Assembly (NCBI RefSeq): GCF_002368335.1
Contig: NZ_AP018288.1
Span: 3,553,044-3,617,043 of the forward strand
Source of the DNA: Nostoc sp. NIES-4103
GTDB lineage: Bacteria > Cyanobacteriota > Cyanobacteriia > Cyanobacteriales > Nostocaceae
DNA: 64,000 nucleotides
Direction of reading: 5' to 3'
Shown here piece after piece: positions 25,271 to 34,269 of the stretch. The notes beneath the pieces were generated by a model, which did no database searches, was not told the DNA's origin, and saw only the letters and a program-made list of their open reading frames with translations. The translations under genes were made by a program, and so were the position numbers. Within the stretch, counting starts at the first letter, position 1. The number at the start of each line of letters is the position of its first letter.

Positions 25271-26464
25271 ATGAGTCAAAAAATTAATGTTTCTAGCATT
25301 GCGACTTCTGCTTACATACACATTCCCTTTTGCAGACGGCGATGTTTTTATTGTGATTTTCCCGTGTTTGTGGTGGGCGATCGCAATCGGGGTGAAACAT
25401 CTGCTACTATCTCCCATTATGTTGACGTGCTATGTGAAGAAATTGCCATCTCACCAGCCTTTGGTCAACCCCTCAAGACAATTTTCTTTGGTGGTGGTAC
25501 TCCTTCACTGCTATCCATAGAACAGCTAGAACGTTTACTGAAAGCTATAGACAAGCATTTTGGCATTGCTTCTGGTGCGGAAATTTCTATGGAAATTGAC
25601 CCAGGTACCTTTGATTTAGCGCATATAGCAGGCTATCGTAGCGCAGGTGTGAATCGGGTAAGCCTGGGTGTACAAGCGTTTCAGGCAGAATTGTTAAAAA
25701 TTGCTGGGCGATCGCACTCGCTTAGCGATATTTTTGCAGCTGTAGAATTAATCAAGCAAGCTGAGATTCCCGAATTCAGTTTAGACTTAATTTCGGGTTT
25801 GCCGCATCAGTCTTTAGATCAGTGGCAAGAATCTTTAGATAAAGCCGTAGCGATCGCACCGACTCATATATCTATATATGATCTTACCATTGAGCCAGGC
25901 ACAGCTTTTAATCGTTACTACAAACCTGGTGACAGTCCTTTGCCAACGGATGAAACCACAGTCAAAATGTACCAGATGGGGCAGCAAGTTTTGACTAATG
26001 CAGGTTTTGAGCATTATGAAATTTCCAATTATGCCCAAAAAGGACATCAGTGCAAGCATAATCGCGTTTATTGGGAAAATCGCCCTTATTATGGCTTTGG
26101 TATGGGTGCAGCGAGTTACATAGAGGGGAAACGCTTCACTCGTCCGCGTAAAACTCAGGAATATTATCAATGGGTGCAAGATTTAATTGCCAATGGTGGC
26201 GTGATTGATTGTCAAGTTACACCACCAGAGGAAATTTTGTTAGAAACCTTAATGTTGGGGTTGCGTTTGGCAGAAGGTGTGAGTTTAGCCGCCTTAGCCA
26301 GGGAGTTTGGTGAGGATAAGGTGCAGGAAATTCACCAGTGTTTGCGATCGCATTTTGATCAAGGTTGGGTAGAAGTTGTAGAAGGGAGATTACGCTTGCG
26401 CGATCCCCAAGGATTTTTATTTTCTAACGTCGTGTTGGCAGATTTATTTAGTACTTTGGGGTGA
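25271..26464 (+). CDS. hemW: HemW-type radical SAM heme chaperone
   Basis: 397 residues from ATG 25271 (in-frame TTG at 25262 rejected). The radical SAM cluster motif CRRRCFYC gives Cys21, Cys25 and Cys28, just after AYIHIPF. The family signatures FFGGGTPSLL, MEIDPGTF, GVNRVSLGVQAF and LISGLPHQS follow. The motif HYEISNYA and the C-terminal HemW domain (ETLMLGLRLAEGVSL) are also present. HemW is often annotated as coproporphyrinogen III oxidase, but the family is a heme chaperone. No other heme gene is adjacent. The start of the PIN gene lies divergently about 250 bases upstream. Confidence 0.94.
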   Translation: MSQKINVSSIATSAYIHIPFCRRRCFYCDFPVFVVGDRNRGETSATISHYVDVLCEEIAISPAFGQPLKTIFFGGGTPSLLSIEQLERLLKAIDKHFGIASGAEISMEIDPGTFDLAHIAGYRSAGVNRVSLGVQAFQAELLKIAGRSHSLSDIFAAVELIKQAEIPEFSLDLISGLPHQSLDQWQESLDKAVAIAPTHISIYDLTIEPGTAFNRYYKPGDSPLPTDETTVKMYQMGQQVLTNAGFEHYEISNYAQKGHQCKHNRVYWENRPYYGFGMGAASYIEGKRFTRPRKTQEYYQWVQDLIANGGVIDCQVTPPEEILLETLMLGLRLAEGVSLAALAREFGEDKVQEIHQCLRSHFDQGWVEVVEGRLRLRDPQGFLFSNVVLADLFSTLG

Positions 26465-26524
26465 GTTATTAGTTGTCAGTTGCTATTGACTAATGACTAT
26501 TGACCATTGACCATTGACCATTGA

Positions 26525-27220
26525 CTAAATTGGCAAACGATTAATATCTTTGTTGCAACCAATAACTACCATCGCTGAACCACGTTCTAAACGCCTATTT
26601 GGTTCAGGATTAATTTTAAATTTGCCATCCTGACTCACCGCCAGTAAATTCAAACCATAGCGGTTCCGAAGTTGCAGTTCCGCAACAGTTTTGCCATGAA
26701 ATTCATCAGGTACAATTACCTCTACAATACTGTTATCTGGGTCGAGGTCAAATCTATCTAAGATAGATGGTTTAGTGAGTGTTCGCGCTAAGGCACAACC
26801 TGCTTCATATTCTGGGAATACAACATGATCTGCTCCCACTCGTTTTAACAACTTCTGGTGAACTTCGCTAGAGGCTTTGGCAACTACATGGGGTACACCG
26901 CCCTCTTTAACATTTAAAGTAGTGATGATACTTTCTTGAATGTAGTTTCCAATTGCGATAATTACCGTATCAAATTCAAAAATTCCGGCTTCTTTCAGCG
27001 CACCAGATTCAGTTGAGTCTAGTTGTAAAGCATGACCAACTATCTCATCATTCAATGCTTCTGATACTCGTTTTTCATCAATATCTGTCGCCAGCACTTC
27101 ATAACCTAATCTATTGAGTGTTGAACAGACAGATCTACCAAAACGACCTAACCCAATTACAGCAAATTGGTGGTTATCTTTACGTAAACTGCGAAAAAAA
27201 CCTAACGATGAAAGATTCAC
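26525..27220 (-). CDS. ktrA: Potassium uptake regulator, TrkA/KtrA type
   Basis: 231 residues from GTG 27220. The N-terminal Rossmann RCK domain has the nucleotide motif GLGRFGRSV and an Asp at the end of the second strand (ATDIDEKRV). The C-terminal RCK_C part is VPDEFHGKTVAELQLRNRYG. KtrA forms an octameric nucleotide-gated ring on the KtrB channel. It lies 191 bases downstream of ktrB on the same strand. That gap carries a heptamer repeat tract, so the operon may be interrupted or read through. Confidence 0.92.
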   Translation of the reverse strand: MNLSSLGFFRSLRKDNHQFAVIGLGRFGRSVCSTLNRLGYEVLATDIDEKRVSEALNDEIVGHALQLDSTESGALKEAGIFEFDTVIIAIGNYIQESIITTLNVKEGGVPHVVAKASSEVHQKLLKRVGADHVVFPEYEAGCALARTLTKPSILDRFDLDPDNSIVEVIVPDEFHGKTVAELQLRNRYGLNLLAVSQDGKFKINPEPNRRLERGSAMVVIGCNKDINRLPI

Positions 27221-27313
27221 AGTTAATATCCTTGTTTGAACTCCCTGTATTTAGGGCAAAAAACGGCTAAACCGAATTATTAAAATTTTATTTTTTGCCT
27301 AATATTTTATTCT

Positions 27314-27372
27314 ATCAGTTGTCATTGGTCATTTGTCAGTTGTCATTTGTCAGTTGTCATTTGTCAGTTGTT
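27314..27372. repeat. Heptanucleotide repeats (gtcattt/gtcagtt)
   Basis: Alternating 7-base units between ktrB and ktrA, similar to those at 23357-23424. Confidence 0.75.
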
Positions 27373-27411
27373 ATTCGCTTCGTTACCAATTCCCCATTCC
27401 CGATTCCCAAA

Positions 27412-28746
27412 CTACCCAACAAGTAAATTTTCTTCAGGATAGTGAACTCTGCTAGGGCGAGGATCGCCTAGTATGGCAGCCATCAGCAGTAAAACACCTA
27501 CTCTTCCCACATACATTGTGGCAATTAATATCAGTTTTGCTGCTGTAGAGATGGTGCCTGTGATACCTGTAGAAAGACCTACTGTGGCAAAGGCTGATAC
27601 CACTTCAAACAAAATTTTAATAAAATCCAATTCTGGATCTGTCAGAGCAATTAAAATTGTAGACAGAATTACAGTAGCGAAAGAACCTACTAAAACACCA
27701 ACAGCTTTCAAAATTAAAGATATCGCTATTTTACGGTCATACAATAAAACTTCTTCTTTTCCTTGGAGAATTGCTTTAGTACAACTAGTGAGAACTCTCA
27801 CAGTGGTAGTTTTAATACCGCCTCCAGTACCACCTGGACTTGCACCAAGAAACATCAGGGCAATGGTGATAAATAGACCAGCAGTGGTCATTTTGCCGAT
27901 ATCAATGGTGTTAAAGCCAGCAGTTCTAGGAGTCACAGATTGAAACCAAGCTACTAATAACTGGTCTTTGAAATTAAGTGAGCCAAATGTTCCTGGATTT
28001 CTCGCTTCTATACATAGAAATGCAATTGTTCCCAAAATTAAAAGTATTAATGTTGTGCTAGTTGCAACTTTAAAATCTAGAGAAAATACTAGACATGCGG
28101 TTTTTTTCAGCAGGCGATCGCGCAACCAAATATACATTTCTAAAATTACTTGATAACCAATTCCTCCAAAGATAATTAACAGTGTCACAGTGAAGACTAC
28201 TAAAAAAGATGACTGATAACCAATCAAGTTATCTTTAAATAAACTAAAACCTGCATTATTCCACGAATTTACACTATGAAAAATCGCCAACCAAAGCCCT
28301 TTACTCCAACCATAATCAGGGACAAATACTGGCAATAGTAAAAATATTCCTGTGATTTCAAAAAATAATGTTGTGGCGATAATTGAGCGGATCACTTGAG
28401 CGCTGCCATGCATCCCTGGTCGGTCTAAAGCTTGTTGAATGGCGACTTTTTGCCGCAAATCAAATTTGCGTCCAATCAGCAGAATGAGAAAGGTGGTGCT
28501 TGTCATGTAGCCCAAACCGCCAATTTGAACTAACAGCATAATAAACAACTCACCCCAAAAAGAAAAATAAGTACCAGGATCAACCACTGATAAACCAGTA
28601 ACACAAACTGCGGATGTCGAAGTGAACAGCGCCACAATAGGGTCATTCCAAGTTCCATCGCTAGTGGAGAAAGGCATCATCAACAAAATGGTTCCGATGG
28701 CGATGACAGCGATAAATCCTAAGCAAACTGTGCGAGGAACAGTCAT
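27412..28746 (-). CDS. ktrB: Potassium transporter, TrkH/KtrB family
   Basis: 444 residues from ATG 28746. About eight to ten hydrophobic segments and four pore-loop glycine motifs are visible: TSTSAVCVTGLS, VNSWNNAGFS, GASPGGTGGGIKT and FATVGLSTGIT. These match the K+ selectivity filter repeats of the Trk/Ktr/HKT superfamily. The protein sits in the cytoplasmic membrane and imports K+, driven by Na+ in the cyanobacterial Ktr system, where it matters in salt stress. The regulatory subunit gene ktrA lies downstream. Confidence 0.93.
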   Translation of the reverse strand: MTVPRTVCLGFIAVIAIGTILLMMPFSTSDGTWNDPIVALFTSTSAVCVTGLSVVDPGTYFSFWGELFIMLLVQIGGLGYMTSTTFLILLIGRKFDLRQKVAIQQALDRPGMHGSAQVIRSIIATTLFFEITGIFLLLPVFVPDYGWSKGLWLAIFHSVNSWNNAGFSLFKDNLIGYQSSFLVVFTVTLLIIFGGIGYQVILEMYIWLRDRLLKKTACLVFSLDFKVATSTTLILLILGTIAFLCIEARNPGTFGSLNFKDQLLVAWFQSVTPRTAGFNTIDIGKMTTAGLFITIALMFLGASPGGTGGGIKTTTVRVLTSCTKAILQGKEEVLLYDRKIAISLILKAVGVLVGSFATVILSTILIALTDPELDFIKILFEVVSAFATVGLSTGITGTISTAAKLILIATMYVGRVGVLLLMAAILGDPRPSRVHYPEENLLVG

Positions 28747-29154
28747 AAACAATTAAAAAAGAAAAAGGAAAAATTTCACAACTCTCTGCTGACGGTTGCT
28801 GATGGTAGAACTGAGAAATTCTTACCAGGAGGAGCAGTCTGCCTGATCTTCTCTAAAACCAAAAACATCCTTATTTAATTAAAAACACACATGGTAGCCT
28901 ACGAATATATTTTTTTAAGGGGACTGGGGACTGGGGACTGGGTACTGGGTACTGGGGAACTCGGGGCCCCCACGACCAACGGGAGTGGGGATTAGGGGCA
29001 ATGGGGACTGGGTACTGGGTACTGGGAAAGATATGGAGACATAAATTTTTCCAATCCCTAATCCCCAATCCCTAATCCCTAATCCCCAATCCCTAATCCC
29101 CAATCCCTAATCCCCAATCCCCAATCCCCAGTACCTTTTACCACTACTTTCCTC
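28747..29154. repeat. Intergenic repeat region between divergent ktrB and methyltransferase
   Basis: About 28918-29040 are ggggactggggactggg and ggtactggg runs. About 29045-29135 are ccccaat/ccctaat heptamers, roughly complementary to the first tract. The promoter of the methyltransferase gene must lie within or after the repeats. Confidence 0.75.
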
Positions 29155-29997
29155 ATGAGTGCAACACTATACCAGCAAATTCAGCAGTTTTACGATGCTT
29201 CCTCCGGTTTGTGGGAGCAGATTTGGGGCGAACACATGCACCACGGCTACTACGGGGCTGATGGTAGCCAGAAAAAAGACCGCCGTCAAGCTCAAATTGA
29301 TTTAATCGAAGAAATACTTAATTGGGCTGGAGTACGGACAGCGGAGAATATTCTCGATGTGGGTTGTGGCATTGGTGGCAGTTCTCTCTACTTAGCAGAT
29401 AAATTTAATGCTAAGGCCACGGGGATCACTTTAAGTCCAGTGCAAGCCGCAAGAGCCACAGAACGCGCCCAAGAGGCTGGTTTGAGTGCCCGCAGTCAGT
29501 TTCAGGTCGCCAATGCCCAAGCAATGCCCTTTGCTGATAATTCTTTTGACTTGGTGTGGTCTTTGGAAAGTGGCGAACACATGCCAGATAAAACTTTGTT
29601 TATGCAAGAATGCTATCGGGTGTTAAAACCTGGTGGTACTTTGATTATGGTGACTTGGTGTCATCGAGCAACTGATGAAGCACCACTGACAGCAGATGAA
29701 CAAAAACACTTGCAGGATATTTATCGAGTGTATTGTTTGCCTTATGTAATTTCCTTGCCAGAGTATGCAGGAATTGCTCGTCAGCTAACATTAAACAATA
29801 TCCGCACTGCCGACTGGTCGCAGGCTGTCGCCCCCTTTTGGAATGTAGTCATTGATTCCGCGTTTACTCCCCAAGCGATTTTCGGGTTATTGCAAGCTGG
29901 TTGGACTACCATCCAAGGCGCGTTATCCCTGGGGTTGATGCGTCGCGGCTATCAGCGCGGGTTAATTCGCTTTGGCTTATTGTGCGGGAATAAATAA
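29155..29997 (+). CDS. Gamma-tocopherol methyltransferase-like SAM methyltransferase
   Basis: 280 residues from ATG 29155. The SAM motif I is ILDVGCGIGGSS; motif II is FDLVWSLESGEHM and motif III LKPGGTLIMVTW. The N-terminal FYDASSGLWEQIWGEHMHHGYY is characteristic of plant and cyanobacterial gamma-tocopherol and related sterol-type methyltransferases. These methylate gamma- to alpha-tocopherol, the last vitamin E step. A very similar Nostoc enzyme is known. It is unlinked to other tocopherol genes here; a different phenolic or lipid acceptor cannot be excluded. Confidence 0.85.
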   Translation: MSATLYQQIQQFYDASSGLWEQIWGEHMHHGYYGADGSQKKDRRQAQIDLIEEILNWAGVRTAENILDVGCGIGGSSLYLADKFNAKATGITLSPVQAARATERAQEAGLSARSQFQVANAQAMPFADNSFDLVWSLESGEHMPDKTLFMQECYRVLKPGGTLIMVTWCHRATDEAPLTADEQKHLQDIYRVYCLPYVISLPEYAGIARQLTLNNIRTADWSQAVAPFWNVVIDSAFTPQAIFGLLQAGWTTIQGALSLGLMRRGYQRGLIRFGLLCGNK

Positions 29998-30001
29998 CCA
30001 G

Positions 30002-30060
30002 TCTTTGTGTCTTTGTGGTTCACAATATTTTTTAACCACAAAGACACAAAGACACCAAGA
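30002..30060. repeat. Dispersed palindromic repeat (ctttgtgtc family), copy 3
   Basis: The arms tctttgtgtctttgtggtt and aaccacaaagacacaaaga flank a T-rich loop. It lies between the convergent methyltransferase and HEAT-repeat genes, where it can serve as a bidirectional terminator. Confidence 0.75.
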
Positions 30061-30068
30061 ATCAGATT

Positions 30069-32099
30069 CTAAGATACTTTTGTGCTAAATGTGGCAATTT
30101 GCTTTGCTAGGTCTTGTTGTAATCTTTCTAGTCCTGTGCTGAATTCCCAAGCTTTTTTAAAGACGTTCAAGGTTTTTAGTCTTTCGTCATCGGTTATTTG
30201 AGTAGGAATCGTTTTGGCATTGGGAAAACCCAGCCATTTGAGTAGTGTTTTCACTTCTTGGGTGCCACCACCAAGAAAATAGGTTAAAAACCGCCAGTAT
30301 TCAAATTCTGATTGACCTGCGTAATAAACGCTATCCAGAATTACCACAACATCATTTAACTTGAGTTGTTCTATCTTGCCTAATGCCTCTGCTGCACGGA
30401 AACGAACACTTGAGTCAACAGTTTTATCCTTGAGGAAGTTGAGGATGTCTTTGACGTAGAATTTGGCTACCTCCCCCAGATTTCCTAATGCCATTGCTGT
30501 ATCCTCACGAAGAATTGAGATAAAGGATTGATCCTTGAGGAAGTCGAGGATGTCTTTAACGTAGGGTTTGGCAGCTTCCCCCAAATTTACCAATGCCACT
30601 GCTGCACCGGAACGAACATATTGATCAACGGATTTATCCTTGAGGATGTCAGCGATGTCTTTAACGTAGGGTTTGGCTACTTCCCCCAGTTTTCCTAATG
30701 CTTCTACTACATAGTGACGAACATAGGAGTTAACGGATTGATCCTTGATGATGTTGAGGATGTCTTTAACGTAGGGTTTGGCAGCCTCCCCCAGATTTAT
30801 TAATGCCTCTGCTGCACCTCGTCGAGCATCTGACCCAAGGGATTCATCCTTGAGGAAGTCGAGGATGTCTTTAACGTAGGGTTTGGCAGCCTCCCCCAGA
30901 TTTACCAATACCTCTGCTGCACCCAAACGAACATGTTGATCAACGGATTTATCCTTGAGGATGTCAGCGATGTCTTTGATGTAGGGTTTGGCTACCTCCC
31001 CCAGATTTGCCAAAGCATATGCTGCACCAGAACGAACCAATGAGTCATAGGTTTTATCCTTGAGGATGTCAGCGATGTCTTTGACGTAGGGTTTGCCTAC
31101 CTCCCCCAGATTTCCTAATGCATATGCTACCTGAGAACGAACACGAGGGTCAACGGATTCATCCTTGAGGAAGTCGAGGATATCTTTGACGTAGGGTTTA
31201 GCTACCTCCCCCAGATTTACCAAAGCATATGCTGTATCAAAACGAACACTTGAGTCAACGGATTTATCCTTGAGGAAGTCGAGGATATCTTTGACGTAGG
31301 GTTTAGCAGCCTCTCCCAGATTTCCCAATGCATATGCTGCACTAGAACGAACACTTGAGTCAATGGATTTATCCTTGAGAATGTCAGCTATATCTTTGAC
31401 GTAGGGTTTAGCAGCCTCTCCCAGATTTTCCAATGCCCGTGCTGCACCAGAACGAACACTTGAGTCAATGGATTTATCCTTGAGAATGTCAGCTATATCT
31501 TTGACGTAGGGTTTAGCAGCCTCTCCCAGATTTCCCAATGCCTGTGCTACACCAACACGAACACGAGGGTCAACGGATTGATCCTTGAGGAAGTCGAGGA
31601 TGTCTTTGACATGAGGTTTAGCAGCCTCTCCCAGATTTCCCAATGCATATGCTGCACTAGAACGAACACTTAAGTCAACGGATTCATCCTTGAGGATGTC
31701 GAGGATATCTTTGAGAATGTCTTTGATGTAGGGTTTGGCAGTCTCAGCCTCCCCCAGATTTGCCAATGCCTCTGCTGCACTCGAACGAAGATACAAGTCA
31801 AAGGATTTGTCATTGAGGATGTTGGCAGCTTTTTGAGCAATATTTTCTGGTTTCTCAACTACTGATTGCAAATTTTGCAAATCATATATATTGAGTTGTT
31901 GCAAAGCATATTTCTTAACTTGGTCGTATCCATCATCAAGGGCTGCTACGATACCGTTAATTTGCCATGCTTGTGGCTTGGGTTTAGGGGTTTCTTTGGC
32001 GCTTACCCAAGGTAGAAAGAGGAACAGAGTTAGGAGTAGAGTGAAACAGAAAAGGAAAAAGAGCGATCGCTTGCTATTCTGGCGGGGTATGATGACCAT
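30069..32099 (-). CDS. Exported HEAT-repeat protein with 14 near-identical 35-residue units
   Basis: 676 residues from ATG 32099 (an upstream in-frame TTG is unlikely). A basic N-terminus plus hydrophobic stretch (LFFLFCFTLLLTLFLFLPW) ends in VSA and looks like a signal peptide. From about residue 90 to 580 there are about 14 units of the form KPYVKDIADILKDKS-x-D-x-x-VR-x-x-AA-x-ALxNLGE. Each is 35 residues, helical and HEAT-like. A unique C-terminal domain of about 100 residues follows (YYAGQSEFEYWRFLTYFLGG, then LLKWLGFPNAKT). HEAT arrays bind protein partners, and the partner is unknown. The DNA repeats of 105 bases are highly alike, so copy number may vary between strains. Confidence 0.88.
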   Translation of the reverse strand: MVIIPRQNSKRSLFFLFCFTLLLTLFLFLPWVSAKETPKPKPQAWQINGIVAALDDGYDQVKKYALQQLNIYDLQNLQSVVEKPENIAQKAANILNDKSFDLYLRSSAAEALANLGEAETAKPYIKDILKDILDILKDESVDLSVRSSAAYALGNLGEAAKPHVKDILDFLKDQSVDPRVRVGVAQALGNLGEAAKPYVKDIADILKDKSIDSSVRSGAARALENLGEAAKPYVKDIADILKDKSIDSSVRSSAAYALGNLGEAAKPYVKDILDFLKDKSVDSSVRFDTAYALVNLGEVAKPYVKDILDFLKDESVDPRVRSQVAYALGNLGEVGKPYVKDIADILKDKTYDSLVRSGAAYALANLGEVAKPYIKDIADILKDKSVDQHVRLGAAEVLVNLGEAAKPYVKDILDFLKDESLGSDARRGAAEALINLGEAAKPYVKDILNIIKDQSVNSYVRHYVVEALGKLGEVAKPYVKDIADILKDKSVDQYVRSGAAVALVNLGEAAKPYVKDILDFLKDQSFISILREDTAMALGNLGEVAKFYVKDILNFLKDKTVDSSVRFRAAEALGKIEQLKLNDVVVILDSVYYAGQSEFEYWRFLTYFLGGGTQEVKTLLKWLGFPNAKTIPTQITDDERLKTLNVFKKAWEFSTGLERLQQDLAKQIATFSTKVS

Positions 32100-32209
32100 A
32101 ATATAGGGCAAGATGGCAGATTACATGTGGTTATGGGTATAATACCAACCTTGCAATTCCTCATTCCTGAGATTTGGGCGGGGTTTGAATAACAGTTCAT
32201 AATCCTCCC

Positions 32210-32325
32210 AGTCCCCATTGCCCCTTATCCCCAGAGGGGGCCCCGAGTTCCCCAATCCCCAATCCCCAATCCCCAATCCCCAATCCCCAATCCCCAATCC
32301 CCAATCCCCAGTCCCTACTTCACCA
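32210..32325. repeat. Heptanucleotide repeats (ccccaat) upstream of the lactate oxidase-like gene
   Basis: About nine CCCCAAT units at 32251-32312, preceded by a variant also present at 7430-7460 (ccccttatccccagaggg). Confidence 0.85.
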
Positions 32326-32373
32326 TAACTCTGGTCTGATCAAAAACCATTGGTTAATCCCACAACCGCTAAC

Positions 32374-33501
32374 ATGACAGATGTTTCAAACAACAATCCC
32401 TTGCAACCCATTAATCTATTTGAATACGAACAGCTAGCGAAAGCACATTTATCTCAGATGGCCTATGATTACTACAGCAGTGGCGCTTGGGATGAAGTGA
32501 CATTGCAAGATAATCGTGCTGCCTTTGAGCGAATCAAGCTGCGACCTCGAATGTTGGTGGATGTGAGCGATCGCAACCTCACCACCTCTATTTTAGGGCA
32601 ATCTCTGCAAATGCCCTTACTAATTGCACCGATGGCTTTTCAATGTCTAGCCCATCCAGAGGGTGAAGTTGCCACAGCACTAGCTGCGGCATCAGCAGGT
32701 GTAGGCATGGTGTTGAGTACAATGGCTACTAAAACCATGGAAGAAGTAGCGGCTGTAGGTGACAAACAAAATGCTTTACAGTGGTTTCAGCTTTACATCC
32801 ACAAAGACCAGGGTTTAACTCGTGCTTTAGTAGAAAGGGCTGATGCGGCAGGCTACAAAGCTCTATGTCTGACTGTCGATGCTCCTATATTAGGACAACG
32901 AGAACGCGATCGCCGTAACGAGTTTGCTTTGCCACCAGGTTTGCATCCGGCTAATCTGGCAACCATCTCCGGTTTAGATATTTACCACCAAAAAGGGGAA
33001 TCGGGATTATTTACTTATTTTGCTGAGCAACTCAACCCAGCAGTCACTTGGCGAGACTTGCAATGGTTGCAGTCTCTGTCTTCACTACCTTTGGTCATTA
33101 AAGGAATTTTACGGGACGATGATGCTGTACGGGCTGTGGAGTGTGGAGCCAAAGCAATTATTGTTTCTAATCATGGTGGTAGACAACTCGATGGTGCGAT
33201 CGCGTCTTTAGATGCCCTAGCTGAAATAGTAGCAGCAGTAGATGGTAAAGCAGAAGTACTTGTGGATGGAGGTATCCGCCGAGGTACAGATATTTTAAAA
33301 GCCCTAGCACTAGGAGCAAAAGCAGTACTCATCGGACGGCCTATTTTGTGGGGACTCGCAGTCAGCGGACAAGCTGGTGTATCTCATGTCATATCCTTAC
33401 TACAACAAGAGTTAAGTGTGGCAATGGCTCTATGTGGCTGTACCCAGCTACAAGATATAGACTCTAGTTTGGTCAAATCAGTCAATTTTCCCAGTAACTA
33501 G
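32374..33501 (+). CDS. FMN-dependent alpha-hydroxy-acid oxidase, L-lactate oxidase-like
   Basis: 375 residues from ATG 32374 (the frame can start at TTG 32350, with no better ribosome site). It shows the full (S)-2-hydroxy-acid oxidase fold: LRPRMLVDVSDRNL, LIAPMAFQCLAHPEGEVA, WFQLYIHKDQG, the FMN-lysine segment PLVIKGIL, catalytic His in SNHGGRQLDGA and FMN phosphate site DGGIRRGTDILKALALGAKAV. In Nostoc-type cyanobacteria the closest enzyme oxidises L-lactate to pyruvate with O2 and is thought to scavenge oxygen. Glycolate oxidase is the plant relative. I call lactate by similarity to the Nostoc protein from memory. Confidence 0.88.
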   Translation: MTDVSNNNPLQPINLFEYEQLAKAHLSQMAYDYYSSGAWDEVTLQDNRAAFERIKLRPRMLVDVSDRNLTTSILGQSLQMPLLIAPMAFQCLAHPEGEVATALAAASAGVGMVLSTMATKTMEEVAAVGDKQNALQWFQLYIHKDQGLTRALVERADAAGYKALCLTVDAPILGQRERDRRNEFALPPGLHPANLATISGLDIYHQKGESGLFTYFAEQLNPAVTWRDLQWLQSLSSLPLVIKGILRDDDAVRAVECGAKAIIVSNHGGRQLDGAIASLDALAEIVAAVDGKAEVLVDGGIRRGTDILKALALGAKAVLIGRPILWGLAVSGQAGVSHVISLLQQELSVAMALCGCTQLQDIDSSLVKSVNFPSN

Positions 33502-33620
33502 CCGCAATATCTATAAAACCTGATATATGTTGTTATATTCCCAGCCAAATCAAGGTAAATTCTCAGAAACTGTCAAACAACCAGATTAGCAAAAAAAAAT
33601 TCTGAATTCATTTTTAACCC

Positions 33621-33650
33621 TTGTCAAAAATTCAATAGATAGAGTATGAT
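33621..33650 (+). promoter_or_regulatory. Sigma-70 type promoter of tRNA-Leu
   Basis: -35 TTGTCA at 33621-33626, 18-base spacer, -10 TATGAT at 33645-33650, ending 17 bases before the tRNA. Confidence 0.7.
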
Positions 33651-33667
33651 AGTAAAGTTGCATCCAA

Positions 33668-33751
33668 GGGCGGGTGGCGAAACTGGTAGACGCACCACAC
33701 TCAAAATGTGGCGACCTTGCGGTCATAGGAGTTCGATTCTCCTCCTGCCCA
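33668..33751 (+). tRNA. tRNA-Leu (anticodon CAA)
   Basis: The acceptor arms GGGCGGG and CCTGCCC pair with one G-T, followed by discriminator A. The anticodon stem CCACA/TGTGG carries loop CTCAAAA, so the anticodon is CAA. A long variable arm (GCGACCTTGCGGTCATA) marks class II Leu, and the T-loop is GTTCGATTC. CCA is not encoded. Confidence 0.96.
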
Positions 33752-33781
33752 CTACCAAACTACAAAAGAAGATACAAGACT

Positions 33782-34015
33782 ATGCAACTGAAAAGATGGG
33801 AATCTCCCCGCCGAGAAGGGAGAAATGATAAAGGTAGAGGCGGTTCAGCAAGAAAGCGACAACTCAAAAAACAAAGGCAGATGCTGCGTCAGAGATTAAA
33901 AGAAGGCAATAGTCCAGAAAATAACCAAAATAAAGGAAAGGGGAAGACAAAAACATCTTCCCCTTTTTTTATGCTTTCCGCTGAAAAAAACCTAGTGAGA
34001 CAAAGTGCTGAGTGA
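33782..34015 (+). CDS. Possible small basic protein overlapping a terminator
   Basis: The 77-codon frame from ATG 33782 begins MQLKRWESPRREGRNDKGRG and is extremely rich in Lys/Arg/Gln (SARKRQLKKQRQMLRQRLKEG), like small nucleic-acid-binding proteins. A strong intrinsic terminator (33937-33970) lies inside the last third of the frame, so full-length translation is doubtful. It may be a leader, a pseudogene or non-coding. It starts 30 bases after tRNA-Leu and is probably on the same transcript. Confidence 0.45.
   Translation: MQLKRWESPRREGRNDKGRGGSARKRQLKKQRQMLRQRLKEGNSPENNQNKGKGKTKTSSPFFMLSAEKNLVRQSAE
33937..33970 (+). terminator. Intrinsic terminator downstream of tRNA-Leu
   Basis: GGGGAAGA (33940-33947) pairs with TCTTCCCC (33956-33963), extended by AAA/TTT and followed by seven T. 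A textbook rho-independent signal. Confidence 0.88.
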
Positions 34016-34185
34016 GTTAGGAGTTAGGAGTTAGGAGTTAGTAGTTAGTAGTGAGGAGTTAGAAGTTAGAAATTCTTCCCCTGCTCCCCTGCTCCCCTGC
34101 TCCCCATTGCCCCTAATCCCCACTCCCTGCGGTCGTGGGGGTTCCGAGTTCCCCATCTCCCCATCTCCCCTGCTCTGTTCCTCGA
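34013..34185. repeat. Heptamer repeats between the two tRNA genes
   Basis: gttagga units (34015-34060), then gctcccct units (34079-34108) and a GC-rich palindrome (ccccactccctgcggtcgtgggg, about 34119-34141). Confidence 0.75.
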
Positions 34186-34222
34186 CGACTACTTATTTCT
34201 TCTAAATTTCCTCAAAAAGTAC

Positions 34223-34253
34223 TTGACACAAACCCGGTAGAGGCTGTTATATT
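34223..34253 (+). promoter_or_regulatory. Promoter of tRNA-Gln
   Basis: -35 TTGACA at 34223-34228 and -10 TATATT at 34248-34253 (19-base spacer; TTATAT one base upstream gives 18), 16 bases before the tRNA. Confidence 0.65.
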
Positions 34254-34269
34254 AATGAAGGTGAAGCTT

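Noticed and set aside
30490..31830. Regular DNA repeats that could suggest a CRISPR array
   Set aside because: The 105-base units are contiguous, coding and in frame; they are HEAT protein repeats without spacers.
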